From: JAYSYM01 sp964543475
Lineage (GTDB): Bacteria; Bdellovibrionota; Bdellovibrionia; Bdellovibrionales; JAMPXM01
NCBI GenBank assembly: GCA_964543475.1
Contig: CAZIYJ010000003.1
Span: 310,001 to 374,000 of the forward strand
Direction: 5' to 3'
DNA: 64,000 nucleotides
Below, one piece after another: positions 42,345 to 51,335 of this stretch (within the stretch, counting starts at the first letter, position 1; every line of letters starts with the position of its first letter). Position numbers and translations under genes: made by a program. The notes beneath the pieces are model-generated. The model did no database searches, was not told where the DNA came from, and saw nothing but the letters and a program-made list of their open reading frames with translations.

Positions 42345-43298
42345 TTAATCGAGTTTTAAATAATTTAAAAATTCACTCGTGCTGTCAGATTGTGGGCGTT
42401 GAGATGCCTGTTCAAGAAGAATGTCTCGCAAATGAGATGCGCGAACGCGCTTAAAAAGTTCAAGTTTAAATTTCGCCGCGATGACTTTCGGGTTTCTCTC
42501 GCCTTTTTCAAAGGCGTGTCCCATCTCAATGATCATCTTCGATATTGCAGTTTCTAATCTAACGGTCTCATTCAGCAGCTGACTTTTTGGTAGCGCTCTC
42601 CAGGTGTTGCCATCAATCCACTGAACCTCTCGAGTATTTTTATCGACGACAAGTTGCGGATCTACCCCAGGCGTATACCCTCGCTCCAACGTTTGCCAAA
42701 CTCTCGTGGCAAGTTCACTGACGAATGATTTTCCATTTTTTCCGTTAACCCATAAAAAATAAGGTATCGCATCTGCGTCTGCAATTTCTCTGAAGGTGTG
42801 AGTTTTTGCGACGCCCAAGGCAGCTTCCATCGCAACGTAGTAATAGCGATCGCCGGCAATCTTAACTATACCCACTTCTTCTATCTTCGGACCACCAGCT
42901 CTACCCATGTAGATAGTTGCTTGAACTTCGTTAAAAAAAGAATCGAAAGGAGTTTCGTGATTTGCAGCAGATTCTCTGTCTGTCGCACTAAGCAGTTTTA
43001 AAACAAGATTTTTTTCACCGGATTTGTAAAAGAATATGCCGTTGTTCTCACCGCCAGGATCAACATTTGCGGCACTCATGCGACGAACTCTTGTTCCATC
43101 AAAAGACAGTCCGATTAACTCTCGTTCTTTGATTTGGTTATTTAAAAACTCGCGGCTTATTCTATCTTTCGCGCCTAAAGCTTCAAAAAACGGGGAGGCG
43201 GCGGTCAATGAGCTTCGAGCGAATACTTGCGCGCAAGTGTTCGAATGAGCCGGCACGGCCCCTAGGCAGAATAGAATGGTAAATAGAAGTGCCTTCAC
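42345..43298 (-). CDS. Secreted kinase-like protein with CxxVF start
   Basis: This 317-residue protein starts at GTG and has a signal peptide ending AHSN, then TCAQVF. The middle follows a protein-kinase-like plan: Lys101 in KNLVLKLL, Glu124 in FFNEVQATIYM, a hinge YYYVAMEA, then PQLVVDKNTREVQWIDG, where Asp229 sits at the metal-binding (DFG-like) place. The catalytic HRD-like motif is not convincing, so it may be an inactive or atypical kinase. It is unlike a cytoplasmic kinase because it is exported. The call is an inference. Confidence 0.55.
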   Translation of the reverse strand: MKALLFTILFCLGAVPAHSNTCAQVFARSSLTAASPFFEALGAKDRISREFLNNQIKERELIGLSFDGTRVRRMSAANVDPGGENNGIFFYKSGEKNLVLKLLSATDRESAANHETPFDSFFNEVQATIYMGRAGGPKIEEVGIVKIAGDRYYYVAMEAALGVAKTHTFREIADADAIPYFLWVNGKNGKSFVSELATRVWQTLERGYTPGVDPQLVVDKNTREVQWIDGNTWRALPKSQLLNETVRLETAISKMIIEMGHAFEKGERNPKVIAAKFKLELFKRVRASHLRDILLEQASQRPQSDSTSEFLNYLKLD

Positions 43299-43512
43299 CC
43301 TTCATAGAAACTGCAATTGCATAGCCAGTTGGTCTGCAATGTAGAGCAGGCTGAACGCTAGGCTAAGTGTCGAGCAAAATTCGCCCAGTCGATGTCAAAT
43401 TCATAGACAAAGTTGACCTGTGCGGCTGTAAGAATCGCCTGTACAGAATCCTGACAGTGGCAGAGTGGTGTCGGATTTAATATCATCCGCCCAATCGTTA
43501 AAGGAGCCCTCG

Positions 43513-43893
43513 ATGAAAGCTGTATTAATCTGCGTCGTTCTTTTGATCTCTGCTCAGTCTCAAGCAGCAAGTCTCGATGAAGTTAAGCAAGCGATCGCAA
43601 ATGACATGGATAATATTTTGAGTGATACAGTGAACGAAGGCGATGGTTCAGCGTACGTTGCCGAAATTAACGGAAAGCCAGATGTCTCTTGCGTTGAGCG
43701 ATTGTCAAAAAGCACACCCGGGAAAAAATGGTACTTCTGCAGTGTAGGATTTGATGTTCGTTTCTCTTCTGAATCAGAACTTGAAGGCCGCAGCTGCCGC
43801 CTCACGTACTCAGTTCTAAATGACGATCTTCGCAGTCTAACGGCTGATGACGATCAAGAAACTTCATGCATCGAAAATCTTGGATCTGAATAG
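43513..43893 (+). CDS. Small secreted protein with Cys pairs
   Basis: The protein is 126 residues from the ATG at 43513 (AAGGAG before it); the upstream in-frame start lacks a signal. Signal peptide MKAVLICVVLLISAQSQA. The mature part has four Cys (SCVERL, YFCSVGF, RSCRLTY, TSCIENL), probably two disulphides. It lies five bases from the convergent FecR/AgmX-type gene. No family is recognised. Confidence 0.65.
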   Translation: MKAVLICVVLLISAQSQAASLDEVKQAIANDMDNILSDTVNEGDGSAYVAEINGKPDVSCVERLSKSTPGKKWYFCSVGFDVRFSSESELEGRSCRLTYSVLNDDLRSLTADDDQETSCIENLGSE

Positions 43894-43898
43894 ATCAT

Positions 43899-44771
43899 CT
43901 ATTCAAAATCTAGGGGGAATTCGTCGACTCTGATCGGGTCGCCTCTAAAAGGCTTAAAGCGAGTGCGAGCGACGACTTCTGACAAGCAGCCAAGGAATAA
44001 ACGATCGCTCACGTTTGATTTCCAAACGCGCGAGTCTTCAATGTTTCCGTTTGGCAAAATCATAAACGAGATAAGAACGTTCGCTTTAATTTTTTCGTTT
44101 TGAACTCTCTGAATGAGGCTTAAGTAACATTTCTTAAACTGGCCGAGTCGAATGCTTAAGACATTCAAAATTTCTTCTTGGGAAATAGTGATTCGATTTT
44201 CAGCCGAGATCGGCTCGCTTGGCAGTTCGTTTTCTGATTGATCAGTGATTTCACCTTGAGTCGGAACAACCAAACTTGAAACTGTTCCGCTTGCAATCAC
44301 CTGAACGTTTGCTGAGATCTCTGAATCTTTCACTTCTTCTTGCGAAACAATTTGTCCCTGTCGGGCTACTTCAACAAAACTTAGGTCGCCGGTACCTTTC
44401 CATCGCATTCGACCGTCGAGTAGGGTCACCCGAGTTTTACCACTGGCGTTTTTCTCAAAAAGTATTCGGCTGCTTTCTGACAAATCAAATGCAGCTCCGC
44501 CTACAATTTCAAACGTGGCTTTTGCATCGGGCCCAGTTCGAGCGGTTTCAGTTGAGAAAATGCTGTCGTCGATTTTTGCTTCAATGAATTCGTCGGTGTT
44601 GGGTTTGCGAACTTGCACTTCGCCTTGCGCATCAACCCAGAATGCTAATTCTTCAGGAGAATAAGTCTTGCGCTTCGGTTGCGTGATCGCAAAGAAGGCG
44701 AGCAAAACTCCGACCAACACTAGCGCAAAAGAAATGAGAACCAATTTGCGCTGATGGAGTTTTGATTTCAT
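43899..44771 (-). CDS. FecR-like protein with AgmX/PglI-type C-terminal domain
   Basis: This 290-residue protein has one N-terminal membrane helix (VLISFALVLVGVLLAFFAI), then a FecR-type beta domain (AQGEVQVRKPNTDEFIEAKI, ARTGPDAKATFEIVGGAAFDL, TRVTLLDGRMRWKGTGDLSF). A short linker leads to a C-terminal domain (ILNVLSIRLGQFKKCYLSLI, SFMILPNGNIEDSRVW, GCLSEVVARTRFKPF) with the paired Cys and fold pattern of AgmX/PglI. The pairing resembles a periplasmic signalling or force-transduction link to the cluster at 18-9730. SecG follows 9 bases downstream. Confidence 0.75.
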   Translation of the reverse strand: MKSKLHQRKLVLISFALVLVGVLLAFFAITQPKRKTYSPEELAFWVDAQGEVQVRKPNTDEFIEAKIDDSIFSTETARTGPDAKATFEIVGGAAFDLSESSRILFEKNASGKTRVTLLDGRMRWKGTGDLSFVEVARQGQIVSQEEVKDSEISANVQVIASGTVSSLVVPTQGEITDQSENELPSEPISAENRITISQEEILNVLSIRLGQFKKCYLSLIQRVQNEKIKANVLISFMILPNGNIEDSRVWKSNVSDRLFLGCLSEVVARTRFKPFRGDPIRVDEFPLDFE

Positions 44772-44780
44772 GAAACTAAA

Positions 44781-45158
44781 CTAGTTTTTTTGCGGAGGAG
44801 GAATCTCGGGAGCTGCTGCACCTGGAACATTAGGAGCTGCTGGCGCACCTTGCTGCTCAGCTGGAGCCGGCGCAGTTGTGTTATTAAGCGGTGGTGGATT
44901 CATGTCAGCGTCTAAAACCGAACCAACATTTGGGCGGCTCATGATCGTCATCACTAAACAGGTGATTCCAAACGCCATTGCTGAATAACGAGTAAGTCGA
45001 GTGAGGAAAGTTGCGCCACCTGTGCTGCCAAGAAGCGAATTCGATCCGCCGCCTCCGAACATTCCGCCTGCGCCTGCGTTTTTAGGATCTTGAAGTAGAA
45101 CAAGACAGATCAACAAAATGGCGAAAATAATGTGGCAAACAGCAAGCAACGTCATCAT
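44781..45158 (-). CDS. secG: Preprotein translocase subunit SecG
   Basis: The protein is 125 residues from the ATG at 45158 (a second ATG is the next codon), preceded by GGAGG at a long spacing. Two membrane helices with the SecG core (LLICLVLLQDPKNAGAGGMFGGG and TGGATFLTRLTRYSAMAFGITC) identify it. A Pro/Ala-rich C-terminal tail of about 45 residues is longer than in E. coli. SecG aids SecYEG protein export. It is the last gene of the pair read away from tmk. Confidence 0.93.
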   Translation of the reverse strand: MMTLLAVCHIIFAILLICLVLLQDPKNAGAGGMFGGGGSNSLLGSTGGATFLTRLTRYSAMAFGITCLVMTIMSRPNVGSVLDADMNPPPLNNTTAPAPAEQQGAPAAPNVPGAAAPEIPPPQKN

Positions 45159-45257
45159 AGCTGGGACAAACCTCCGAAATAGGAAGGCCGCAGTATAGGG
45201 TAACGCGATGCCGCAATCAATGACTTTAGGGAGTCTATTCAACAGAAGTAAGAAGAT

Positions 45258-45896
45258 ATGGCATTTATTGTTTTTGAAGGGCTCGATGGATCTGGAAAAA
45301 GTACGCTGATGCGTAACTTATCTGATCATCTCCGCTCCCAACAGAAGAACTTCATCATGACTCGCGAGCCGGGCGGTACTCCTCTCGCAGAAGAAATTCG
45401 AAATCTTCTGCTTCGGACCCAAGGGGAAGCACCCGTTGCCCGCACCGAAGTTCTACTTTACCAAGCATCTCGCGCCCAACACGTCGATAACGTCATTGAG
45501 CCGGCTTTAAAAGCAGGGCAGTGGGTTTTGTGCGACAGGTTTTACGCCAGCACGATCGCCTTTCAGTGTTTTGCTCGTGGCCTTGATCGCAGCGACATCG
45601 ATTGGCTCAATAGCTATGCGACCAATAAGCGAGTTCCTCACCTGACAGTTTTGCTAGATCTTCCGGTGCAAGAAAGTCTCTCGCGGATTGAACAAAGAAA
45701 TCTCAAGCTCGGCTCTGAATCTGACCGTATGGAAGCAGAGAAGCTGAGCTTTCATGAGTCGGTTCGCCAAGGGTATCTTGCGCAGGCAAAAGAACAGCCG
45801 CAAAGTTGGCTTGTGATGGATGCGAAATTGTCTCCGGGCGACTTGTTTGATCACTTGAAGTCAATTTTAGTTCAACGTCGATTGCTGGAGGGCTAG
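45258..45896 (+). CDS. tmk: Thymidylate kinase
   Basis: This 212-residue enzyme has P-loop FEGLDGSGKST (about 5-15), the TREPGGTPLAEEIR motif, the DR(F/Y) element in LCDRFYAST and a lid region with QRNLKLGSESDRMEAE. It phosphorylates dTMP to dTDP. It is followed after two bases by holB, the usual tmk-holB-tatD arrangement. Confidence 0.95.
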   Translation: MAFIVFEGLDGSGKSTLMRNLSDHLRSQQKNFIMTREPGGTPLAEEIRNLLLRTQGEAPVARTEVLLYQASRAQHVDNVIEPALKAGQWVLCDRFYASTIAFQCFARGLDRSDIDWLNSYATNKRVPHLTVLLDLPVQESLSRIEQRNLKLGSESDRMEAEKLSFHESVRQGYLAQAKEQPQSWLVMDAKLSPGDLFDHLKSILVQRRLLEG

Positions 45897-45898
45897 CG

Positions 45899-46879
45899 AT
45901 GGCCCAAATCCTCGAATCAGTTATAGGTCATGAGCAGGTCATCGCAACACTTCAGCAGAGTGTCTTAAGTGAGCGGTTTCCGTCGACGTCGATCTACTCT
46001 GGCCCGTCAGGTGTCGGCAAAAAGTTAGTGGCACTTGGATTCGTGCAAACTCTGGCCTGTGAGATGCGAACTGTTGTTTCGGCTAAAGCTTGCGGTCTTT
46101 GCGGCCCTTGTCTGCGAATAGAAACGCGGCAAAGCGAAGCCCTACACGTTGTTGAACCTGCTGGCACTCAGATCAAAATTGAACAAGCCCATGAAGTTTT
46201 GCGTTTTTTGAATTTACAAAAGCTCGGTCGGGCACGTGCAGTGATAATTGATCAAGCGCACTTACTTAATCCTCAAGCTAGCAACGCTCTATTGAAATCG
46301 ATTGAAGAGCCGGCGCCTGGCAATTACTTCTTTTTAATTACAGCAAATCCCTCGGCATTGCTGCCAACCATTCGCTCTCGATCACAAGTTTTCAGATTCG
46401 CTGCCTTACTAGGAAGCGATCTTAAAAAGATTGGAAAGTTCGACGACTGGGTCATTCGGTCAAGTCAGGGGAGTGTCGAAGTTGCTCGACAACTTTCAGA
46501 TGAAAATGGCGGGGCCGCCGGGGATCGAATTGCGTCACTTCGAATTTTATCGCAGGCATTGAGTGGCACGGCTTCCATGAGCGACATGAAGGAATTAATT
46601 TCTGATAAGGTTTCAGCTCTTTTCTTGGTTCGATGCTGGATGACAGCACTTCGAGATTTCAGTTTCGCAAGAGCGGGACACACTGAGCAAATTATTAACT
46701 CTGACCAGCCTGAATTAATTGAGTGGGGAGCACGTTTTGCGCCTTCGCACATTGGTGAATTAGCCCAGGCCTTACTTCAAATTGAACGCGATATTCACGG
46801 CCAAGTTGATCGTCAGCTGAGCTTTGAAAACTTTTGGTATTTGCTAAAACGCCAGGCTGCTTCTACGGTGAATGCATAA
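45899..46879 (+). CDS. holB: DNA polymerase III subunit delta'
   Basis: This 326-residue clamp-loader subunit has GPSGVGKK (last Thr of the P-loop replaced by Lys, as expected for a subunit that does not hydrolyse ATP), a zinc-type Cys cluster (CGLCGPC), the sensor segment ALLKSIEEPAPGNYFFLITA and the DnaX-like domain order. It loads the sliding clamp together with DnaX and HolA. Its stop overlaps the tatD start (TAATG). Confidence 0.9.
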   Translation: MAQILESVIGHEQVIATLQQSVLSERFPSTSIYSGPSGVGKKLVALGFVQTLACEMRTVVSAKACGLCGPCLRIETRQSEALHVVEPAGTQIKIEQAHEVLRFLNLQKLGRARAVIIDQAHLLNPQASNALLKSIEEPAPGNYFFLITANPSALLPTIRSRSQVFRFAALLGSDLKKIGKFDDWVIRSSQGSVEVARQLSDENGGAAGDRIASLRILSQALSGTASMSDMKELISDKVSALFLVRCWMTALRDFSFARAGHTEQIINSDQPELIEWGARFAPSHIGELAQALLQIERDIHGQVDRQLSFENFWYLLKRQAASTVNA

Positions 46880-47649
46880 TGGGCTGGATCGACGTTCACA
46901 CTCATCTCAACATGCTAGAAGTATCGCCTGAGCAGGCGCTTGCCGATTGCAAAGCTGCGGGAGTTGATGGCGTCATCACAATCGGAACTGAACCCAAAGA
47001 TCATCCAGTTGTGCTCGAGCTCGCAAAAAAATATTACCCACAAGTCTACTGCACGTTAGGCGTTCATCCTCACGAAGCTGAGCTTTTCACTCCCGAAGTT
47101 GATAAATTTCTGATGGAGAATGCAGATCGACCTGAAGTCGTCGCGATTGGCGAAATTGGCCTCGATTACTATTACGACAACGCGCCTCGCGAAATTCAGA
47201 AGGCAGCTTTTCGCCGCCAGCTTGAGATTTCAATCGAGAAGTCTCTGCCAGTCGAAATTCACACGCGAGATGCCGAACAAGACACCGCCGATATTTTAGC
47301 GGAGTATGGTGGAAAGGTTCGCGGAATTTTGCACTGCTTTACCGGTACTCAGTGGTTGGCTGACCAGGCGCTGAGCCTAGGTTTAGACATTTCAATTTCG
47401 GGGGTCGCTACTTTTAAAAAAGCTGATGAACTTCGTGAGGTTGTCCGCCACGTCCCGATCGAGCGTTTGCACGTTGAGACCGATGCTCCCTTCTTGTCTC
47501 CGATGCCTCACCGCGGAAAAAAGAATGTGCCGGCGTACGTCGTACATACGGCCGAAGTCGTTGCGCAAATTAAGGGCGTCACAATGGATGAGCTCATGGC
47601 GCAGACTCGTATCAATGCTAAGCGAACCTTCCCAAAATTAAAGGTATGA
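46879..47649 (+). CDS. tatD: TatD-family metal-dependent hydrolase
   Basis: The protein is 256 residues from the ATG at 46879. All metal-site motifs are present: DVHTHLNM, AIGEIGLDYY, VEIHTRDAE, GILHCFTG and ETDAPFL. TatD proteins are Mg-dependent deoxyribonucleases linked to DNA repair and quality control. It is the third gene of the tmk-holB-tatD run. Repeats of the AAGGCATGAAG family begin on its stop codon. Confidence 0.92.
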   Translation: MGWIDVHTHLNMLEVSPEQALADCKAAGVDGVITIGTEPKDHPVVLELAKKYYPQVYCTLGVHPHEAELFTPEVDKFLMENADRPEVVAIGEIGLDYYYDNAPREIQKAAFRRQLEISIEKSLPVEIHTRDAEQDTADILAEYGGKVRGILHCFTGTQWLADQALSLGLDISISGVATFKKADELREVVRHVPIERLHVETDAPFLSPMPHRGKKNVPAYVVHTAEVVAQIKGVTMDELMAQTRINAKRTFPKLKV

Positions 47650-47796
47650 AGGCAAGAAGCCAAGAAGCCAAGAAGCCATGAAGGCATGAAGGCATGATGG
47701 TCAAAGGCATGAAGTGTGATGGTCGAGTGCCATTTTGCCTTTCGACTTTAACCTTCTTGGCCCCATGGCTCCTTGCCTTCATGCCTTCTCATGGCT
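47643..47796. repeat. AAGGCATGAAG-family repeat cluster with opposed arms and no ORF
   Basis: Multiple AAGCCAAGAAG and AAGGCATGAAG units run from the tatD stop and reappear in reverse orientation at 47751-47796 (CCTTGCCTTCATGCCTTCTC). These units closely resemble those flanking the S23-type gene at 13096-13555, but no coding region lies between the arms. It looks like a solo or decayed copy of the same element. Confidence 0.7.
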
Positions 47797-47828
47797 AGAT
47801 TGTCTCTCTATCAAAAGGGAGTTTTCGA

Positions 47829-48833
47829 ATGGCAAAGGTTCGAGTAGGCATTAACGGCTTCGGAAGAATTGGTCGCGTTCTTTTCAGACTTGGTTTCGAC
47901 GAATTAGAAATCGTTGGCATTAACAACCTCGACAGTGCTGAAGGCTCAGCTCACTTACTCAAATACGACAGCACTCATGGAATTTTCCCGCACGATGTAA
48001 AAGCTGAGGGGCAATTCCTTTTCATCGATGGCAAAAAAATTCCGATGAGCGCAGAAAAAGATCCATCGAAGATTCCATGGAAAGCTTGGGGTTGCGACAT
48101 CGTTCTAGAATGCACAGGCGCCTTTAAGAAAAAAGAAGAATTCATGAAACACGTTGAAGCCGGAGCGAAGCGCGTAATGGTTTCAGCACCCGCAGATGGC
48201 GTCGACATGACAGTCGTTTACGGTATTAACCATAAAACTTACGATCCATCGAAGCATCACGTAATTTCAAATGCGTCTTGCACAACGAACTGTTTAGCGC
48301 CGCTTGCAAAAACTCTTCATGAGTCATTCGGAATTGAACATGGGATGATGACAACGATTCACTCGTTCACAAACGATCAGCGTGTACTCGATGCTCCTCA
48401 CAAAGACTTACGTCGCGCTCGTACAGCTTCTGAATCTATGATTCCAACAACGACCGGTGCTGCTGTTGCAGTAAGTGAAGTTTTGCCAGAGTTAAAAGGA
48501 CGCCTTGATGGATTATCAATTCGCGTTCCGACGCCGAACGTAAGTTTGGTTGATTTTACATTCCACGCAAAAAAAGACCTAACCGTCGATGCAATCAATC
48601 AAACTTTGATCAAGGCGTCAGAGGGCGAATTGAAAAACGTGATGGGAGTTGAATCAGCGCCTCTCGTTAGCCGTGACTTCAACGGTAACCGACTTAGCTC
48701 AATCATCGATCTCGACAGCACGATGACTGTAGGCCCTCGTCTCGGCAAAGTTCTTTCTTGGTACGATAACGAAACAGGGTTCAGTTCTCGAATGATCGAT
48801 CTAGCTAAGTTCATGGCAGGAAAAGGTTTATAA
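47829..48833 (+). CDS. gap: Glyceraldehyde-3-phosphate dehydrogenase
   Basis: This 334-residue enzyme has the NAD-binding INGFGRIGR at 8-16, the catalytic ISNASCTTNCLAP with Cys151, and the C-terminal SWYDNETGFSSRM. It oxidises glyceraldehyde-3-phosphate in glycolysis. It opens the gap-pgk-tpiA operon (AAAAGGGAG before the start); pgk begins three bases after its stop. Confidence 0.97.
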   Translation: MAKVRVGINGFGRIGRVLFRLGFDELEIVGINNLDSAEGSAHLLKYDSTHGIFPHDVKAEGQFLFIDGKKIPMSAEKDPSKIPWKAWGCDIVLECTGAFKKKEEFMKHVEAGAKRVMVSAPADGVDMTVVYGINHKTYDPSKHHVISNASCTTNCLAPLAKTLHESFGIEHGMMTTIHSFTNDQRVLDAPHKDLRRARTASESMIPTTTGAAVAVSEVLPELKGRLDGLSIRVPTPNVSLVDFTFHAKKDLTVDAINQTLIKASEGELKNVMGVESAPLVSRDFNGNRLSSIIDLDSTMTVGPRLGKVLSWYDNETGFSSRMIDLAKFMAGKGL

Positions 48834-48836
48834 TAA

Positions 48837-50147
48837 ATGTCAGATTCCACAGTTGCCTCAACTCCGCCAGTCGCCTCGAAAGTTACTCCAGGACTCAGAG
48901 GTATTACGCGCATCGATCAGCTCGATCTTAAAGACAAGAAAGTCTTTATGCGCGTTGATTTCAACGTTCCGACTGAGGGTAGCGGGTCCAATATTAAAAT
49001 TACTGACGATCGTCGAATCAGGTCCGCTCTTCCAAGTATTAAGTATGCTCTCGATAAAGGTGCTCGCTTGATTCTTGGTTCGCACTTTGGTCGACCGAAG
49101 AGCGCTGAAGATCGCGACAAATTCACGATGGAACCAATTGCCCTCAGGCTTGGCGAACTTCTCAATGCAGAAGTCATTCTTATTGATGAGCCGAACTCAG
49201 ATGCGCCTAAAAATTTGTTACCATCTTTAAAACCAAACCAAGTTTTGCTTCTCGAAAATTTGAGATTTGATAAAGGCGAAGAGAAAAACTCTTCAGAACT
49301 TGCTGCTCAGATTTCGACTTACACTGATGTCTACATCAATGACGCTTTTGGAGCTTGTCACAGAGCCCATGCTTCAATCGATGCATTACCTCGTTTAGTT
49401 TCGAAAAAAGGAATTGGATTTCTAGTTGCTAAAGAAATCGAATTTCTCGATGCGCTCATGCATGCTCCAGAAAAGCCATACGTAGCAATTTTAGGCGGAG
49501 CAAAGGTCAGCGACAAAATTCCGGTCATCGAGAAAATGATGGAGCATGTTGATACCTTCGTTATTGGCGGAGCGATGTCGTACACGTTCTTGGCCGCCAA
49601 AGGTTTGCCAGTGGGTGATTCGCGCGTAGAGAAAGATCGAGTACCTTTTGCGGCCGAAATGATTAAACGTTGCGAAGCTCGTGGCAAAAAACTTTTGCTG
49701 CCTATCGATCACGTGATTGTTGAAAAATTTGAAAGCGACAAAGCCCAGACGACAAATGATGCGATCATTCCTTCAGGATTCATGGCTTTAGATATTGGGC
49801 CAAAAACTATCGAGCTCTATCGAAAAGAATTAAGCCGTTCAAAAACCGTGTTTTGGAATGGCCCGATGGGTGTGTTTGAACGTGAGGCTTTCTCAAAAGG
49901 TACTTTCGGAATCGCCAAAGTTCTTAGTGAGCTTGAAGGTGTTAAAACAATCGTTGGAGGTGGCGACTCCGCGGCAGCAGCTGAAGCTTCAGGGTACGCA
50001 GAAAAGTTTAGCCATATCTCAACTGGTGGCGGTGCAAGTCTCGAATATCTCCAAGGTGAAAAGCTTCCGGGTTTAGAAGTCCTTCGAAATCTTCGCCCAG
50101 GAATCACTCCGACTCTTGAGGGCAACGCAGTAAAAGGTAGAGAGTAA
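48837..50147 (+). CDS. pgk: Phosphoglycerate kinase with N-terminal extension
   Basis: This 436-residue enzyme is about 40 longer than the usual form. The extra part is an N-terminal tail (Ser/Thr/Pro/Val-rich, about residues 1-20) before the normal start (IDQLDLKDKKVFMRVDFNVP). Other conserved parts are LGSHFGRPK, DAFGACHRAHAS, ILGGAKVSDKI and IVGGGDSAAAAE. It transfers phosphate from 1,3-bisphosphoglycerate to ADP. An internal start close to the core is possible. tpiA overlaps the stop by one base. Confidence 0.95.
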   Translation: MSDSTVASTPPVASKVTPGLRGITRIDQLDLKDKKVFMRVDFNVPTEGSGSNIKITDDRRIRSALPSIKYALDKGARLILGSHFGRPKSAEDRDKFTMEPIALRLGELLNAEVILIDEPNSDAPKNLLPSLKPNQVLLLENLRFDKGEEKNSSELAAQISTYTDVYINDAFGACHRAHASIDALPRLVSKKGIGFLVAKEIEFLDALMHAPEKPYVAILGGAKVSDKIPVIEKMMEHVDTFVIGGAMSYTFLAAKGLPVGDSRVEKDRVPFAAEMIKRCEARGKKLLLPIDHVIVEKFESDKAQTTNDAIIPSGFMALDIGPKTIELYRKELSRSKTVFWNGPMGVFEREAFSKGTFGIAKVLSELEGVKTIVGGGDSAAAAEASGYAEKFSHISTGGGASLEYLQGEKLPGLEVLRNLRPGITPTLEGNAVKGRE

Positions 50148-50905
50148 TGCAATTCGTAGTCGCAGCAAATTGGAAGATGTACAAGTCTCCTCGAGAGGCC
50201 GTTGAGTATCTTAAAGGTTTTTTGCCAAAGGCAGAAAATTTACCTCAAGGTCGAAAAGTAATTTTCTTTGCTCCGGCAATTAATCTTTGGGTCGTTCAAG
50301 AATTACTTCGCAACACTCAAATCGGGTGGGGCGCACAGAATTGTTATTTCGCTGAAGAAGGTGCGTTCACTGGCGAAACTTCGCCAAAAGTTTTAAGCGA
50401 GATCGGCGCTCCATACACTTTAGTTGGTCACAGTGAGCGTCGCACTTTGTTTGGTGAAACCGATGATCACACTGCTAAAAAGGTTCAAGCACTCCACAAA
50501 GTAGGAATCACTCCTATGCTTTGTGTTGGCGAAACTTTGCAGGAGCGGGAAGCTAACAAAACTGACGAAGTCATACGTCGCCAACTTCGCACTGGCCTTT
50601 CACTTCGCGATTCTTCAAAAAATGTAATCATTGCTTACGAACCAGTTTGGGCAATCGGCACCGGTAAAGTGGCTTCGACTGCGCAAGCCGTTGAGGCGCA
50701 CGTCGTGCTTCGCGATGAACTTCAAAAAATCGGTGGTGAGGATTTAGCCTCAAAAACGCCGATTCTCTACGGCGGCAGTGTAAAACCTGACAATGCGCCC
50801 GAGCTTGCGGCTCAAAACGAGATCAACGGCTTTCTCGTCGGCGGCGCCTCACTAAAAGTCGACTCCTTCCTCGAACTCACACTGGTAGCTGCTACCAGAG
50901 TGTAG
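50147..50905 (+). CDS. tpiA: Triosephosphate isomerase
   Basis: This 252-residue enzyme has AANWKMYK at the N-terminus, catalytic His in VGHSERR, catalytic Glu in IAYEPVWAIGTGKVAS, and the phosphate loop LYGGSVKPDNAPEL. It interconverts DHAP and glyceraldehyde-3-phosphate. The last residues, AATRV and the stop, are encoded by the 33-base repeat that also lies at 9730, an unusual capture of a gene end by a repeat. Confidence 0.96.
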   Translation: MQFVVAANWKMYKSPREAVEYLKGFLPKAENLPQGRKVIFFAPAINLWVVQELLRNTQIGWGAQNCYFAEEGAFTGETSPKVLSEIGAPYTLVGHSERRTLFGETDDHTAKKVQALHKVGITPMLCVGETLQEREANKTDEVIRRQLRTGLSLRDSSKNVIIAYEPVWAIGTGKVASTAQAVEAHVVLRDELQKIGGEDLASKTPILYGGSVKPDNAPELAAQNEINGFLVGGASLKVDSFLELTLVAATRV

Positions 50906-50916
50906 CAATGGTGCGT
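50884..50916. repeat. 33-bp dispersed repeat, copy 2, over the tpiA stop
   Basis: It is identical to the copy at 9730-9762 except for one A/G change. The GGTAGCTGCTACC half lies in tpiA codons and the rest after the stop. The hairpins described for copy 1 are preserved. Confidence 0.75.
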
Positions 50917-51029
50917 TATTAATTGCCGTGTAAAGTCATTAGTCACTTCGGGGCGCTTAACCTGATTTTTTTGTGAATTCTCCGCGATCAACGTCGAGCC
51001 AAAAGACTCGATGACCGATAGGTCTAGTG

Positions 51030-51314
51030 ATGAACAACAAAACCCCTCCTCCTCAATTTGTACGGCGTTGCCACCATTGTGGAGAGACTAATTTTAGGCC
51101 CCATTCGCTAGAAAAGAAGATTGCTTGCTCGGGCTGCAACCGAAGCCTTGCACCTTTCTATTTCTTTTCGGAGTTTGAAGTTCCAACTTGGAGTGATCTC
51201 GAAGATCAGCGGAGCGAGGTCGAATCACCTGTCTCAAGTCTTGATCTGATGACGGCAAAGTATGCACGTCCGCTTTATGGCTTCAGCGCAATTTGGCCAG
51301 TTGACGAGAGTTAA
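51030..51314 (+). CDS. Small zinc-ribbon-like protein
   Basis: The protein is 94 residues from the ATG at 51030 (a GTG immediately upstream is possible). The motif CHHCG plus CSGC spaced by 17 residues is a two-knuckle zinc ribbon in the N-terminal 40 residues; a short acidic linker and a C-terminal aromatic segment (YGFSAIW) follow. Many such proteins bind nucleic acid or ribosomes. Function unknown. Confidence 0.65.
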   Translation: MNNKTPPPQFVRRCHHCGETNFRPHSLEKKIACSGCNRSLAPFYFFSEFEVPTWSDLEDQRSEVESPVSSLDLMTAKYARPLYGFSAIWPVDES

Positions 51315-51335
51315 GCTTAAGTCGATATTCGCTCT

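Noticed and set aside
47643..47796. CRISPR-like array
   Set aside because: Units are adjacent and degenerate, run in both orientations and lack spacers of constant length; no cas gene is present.
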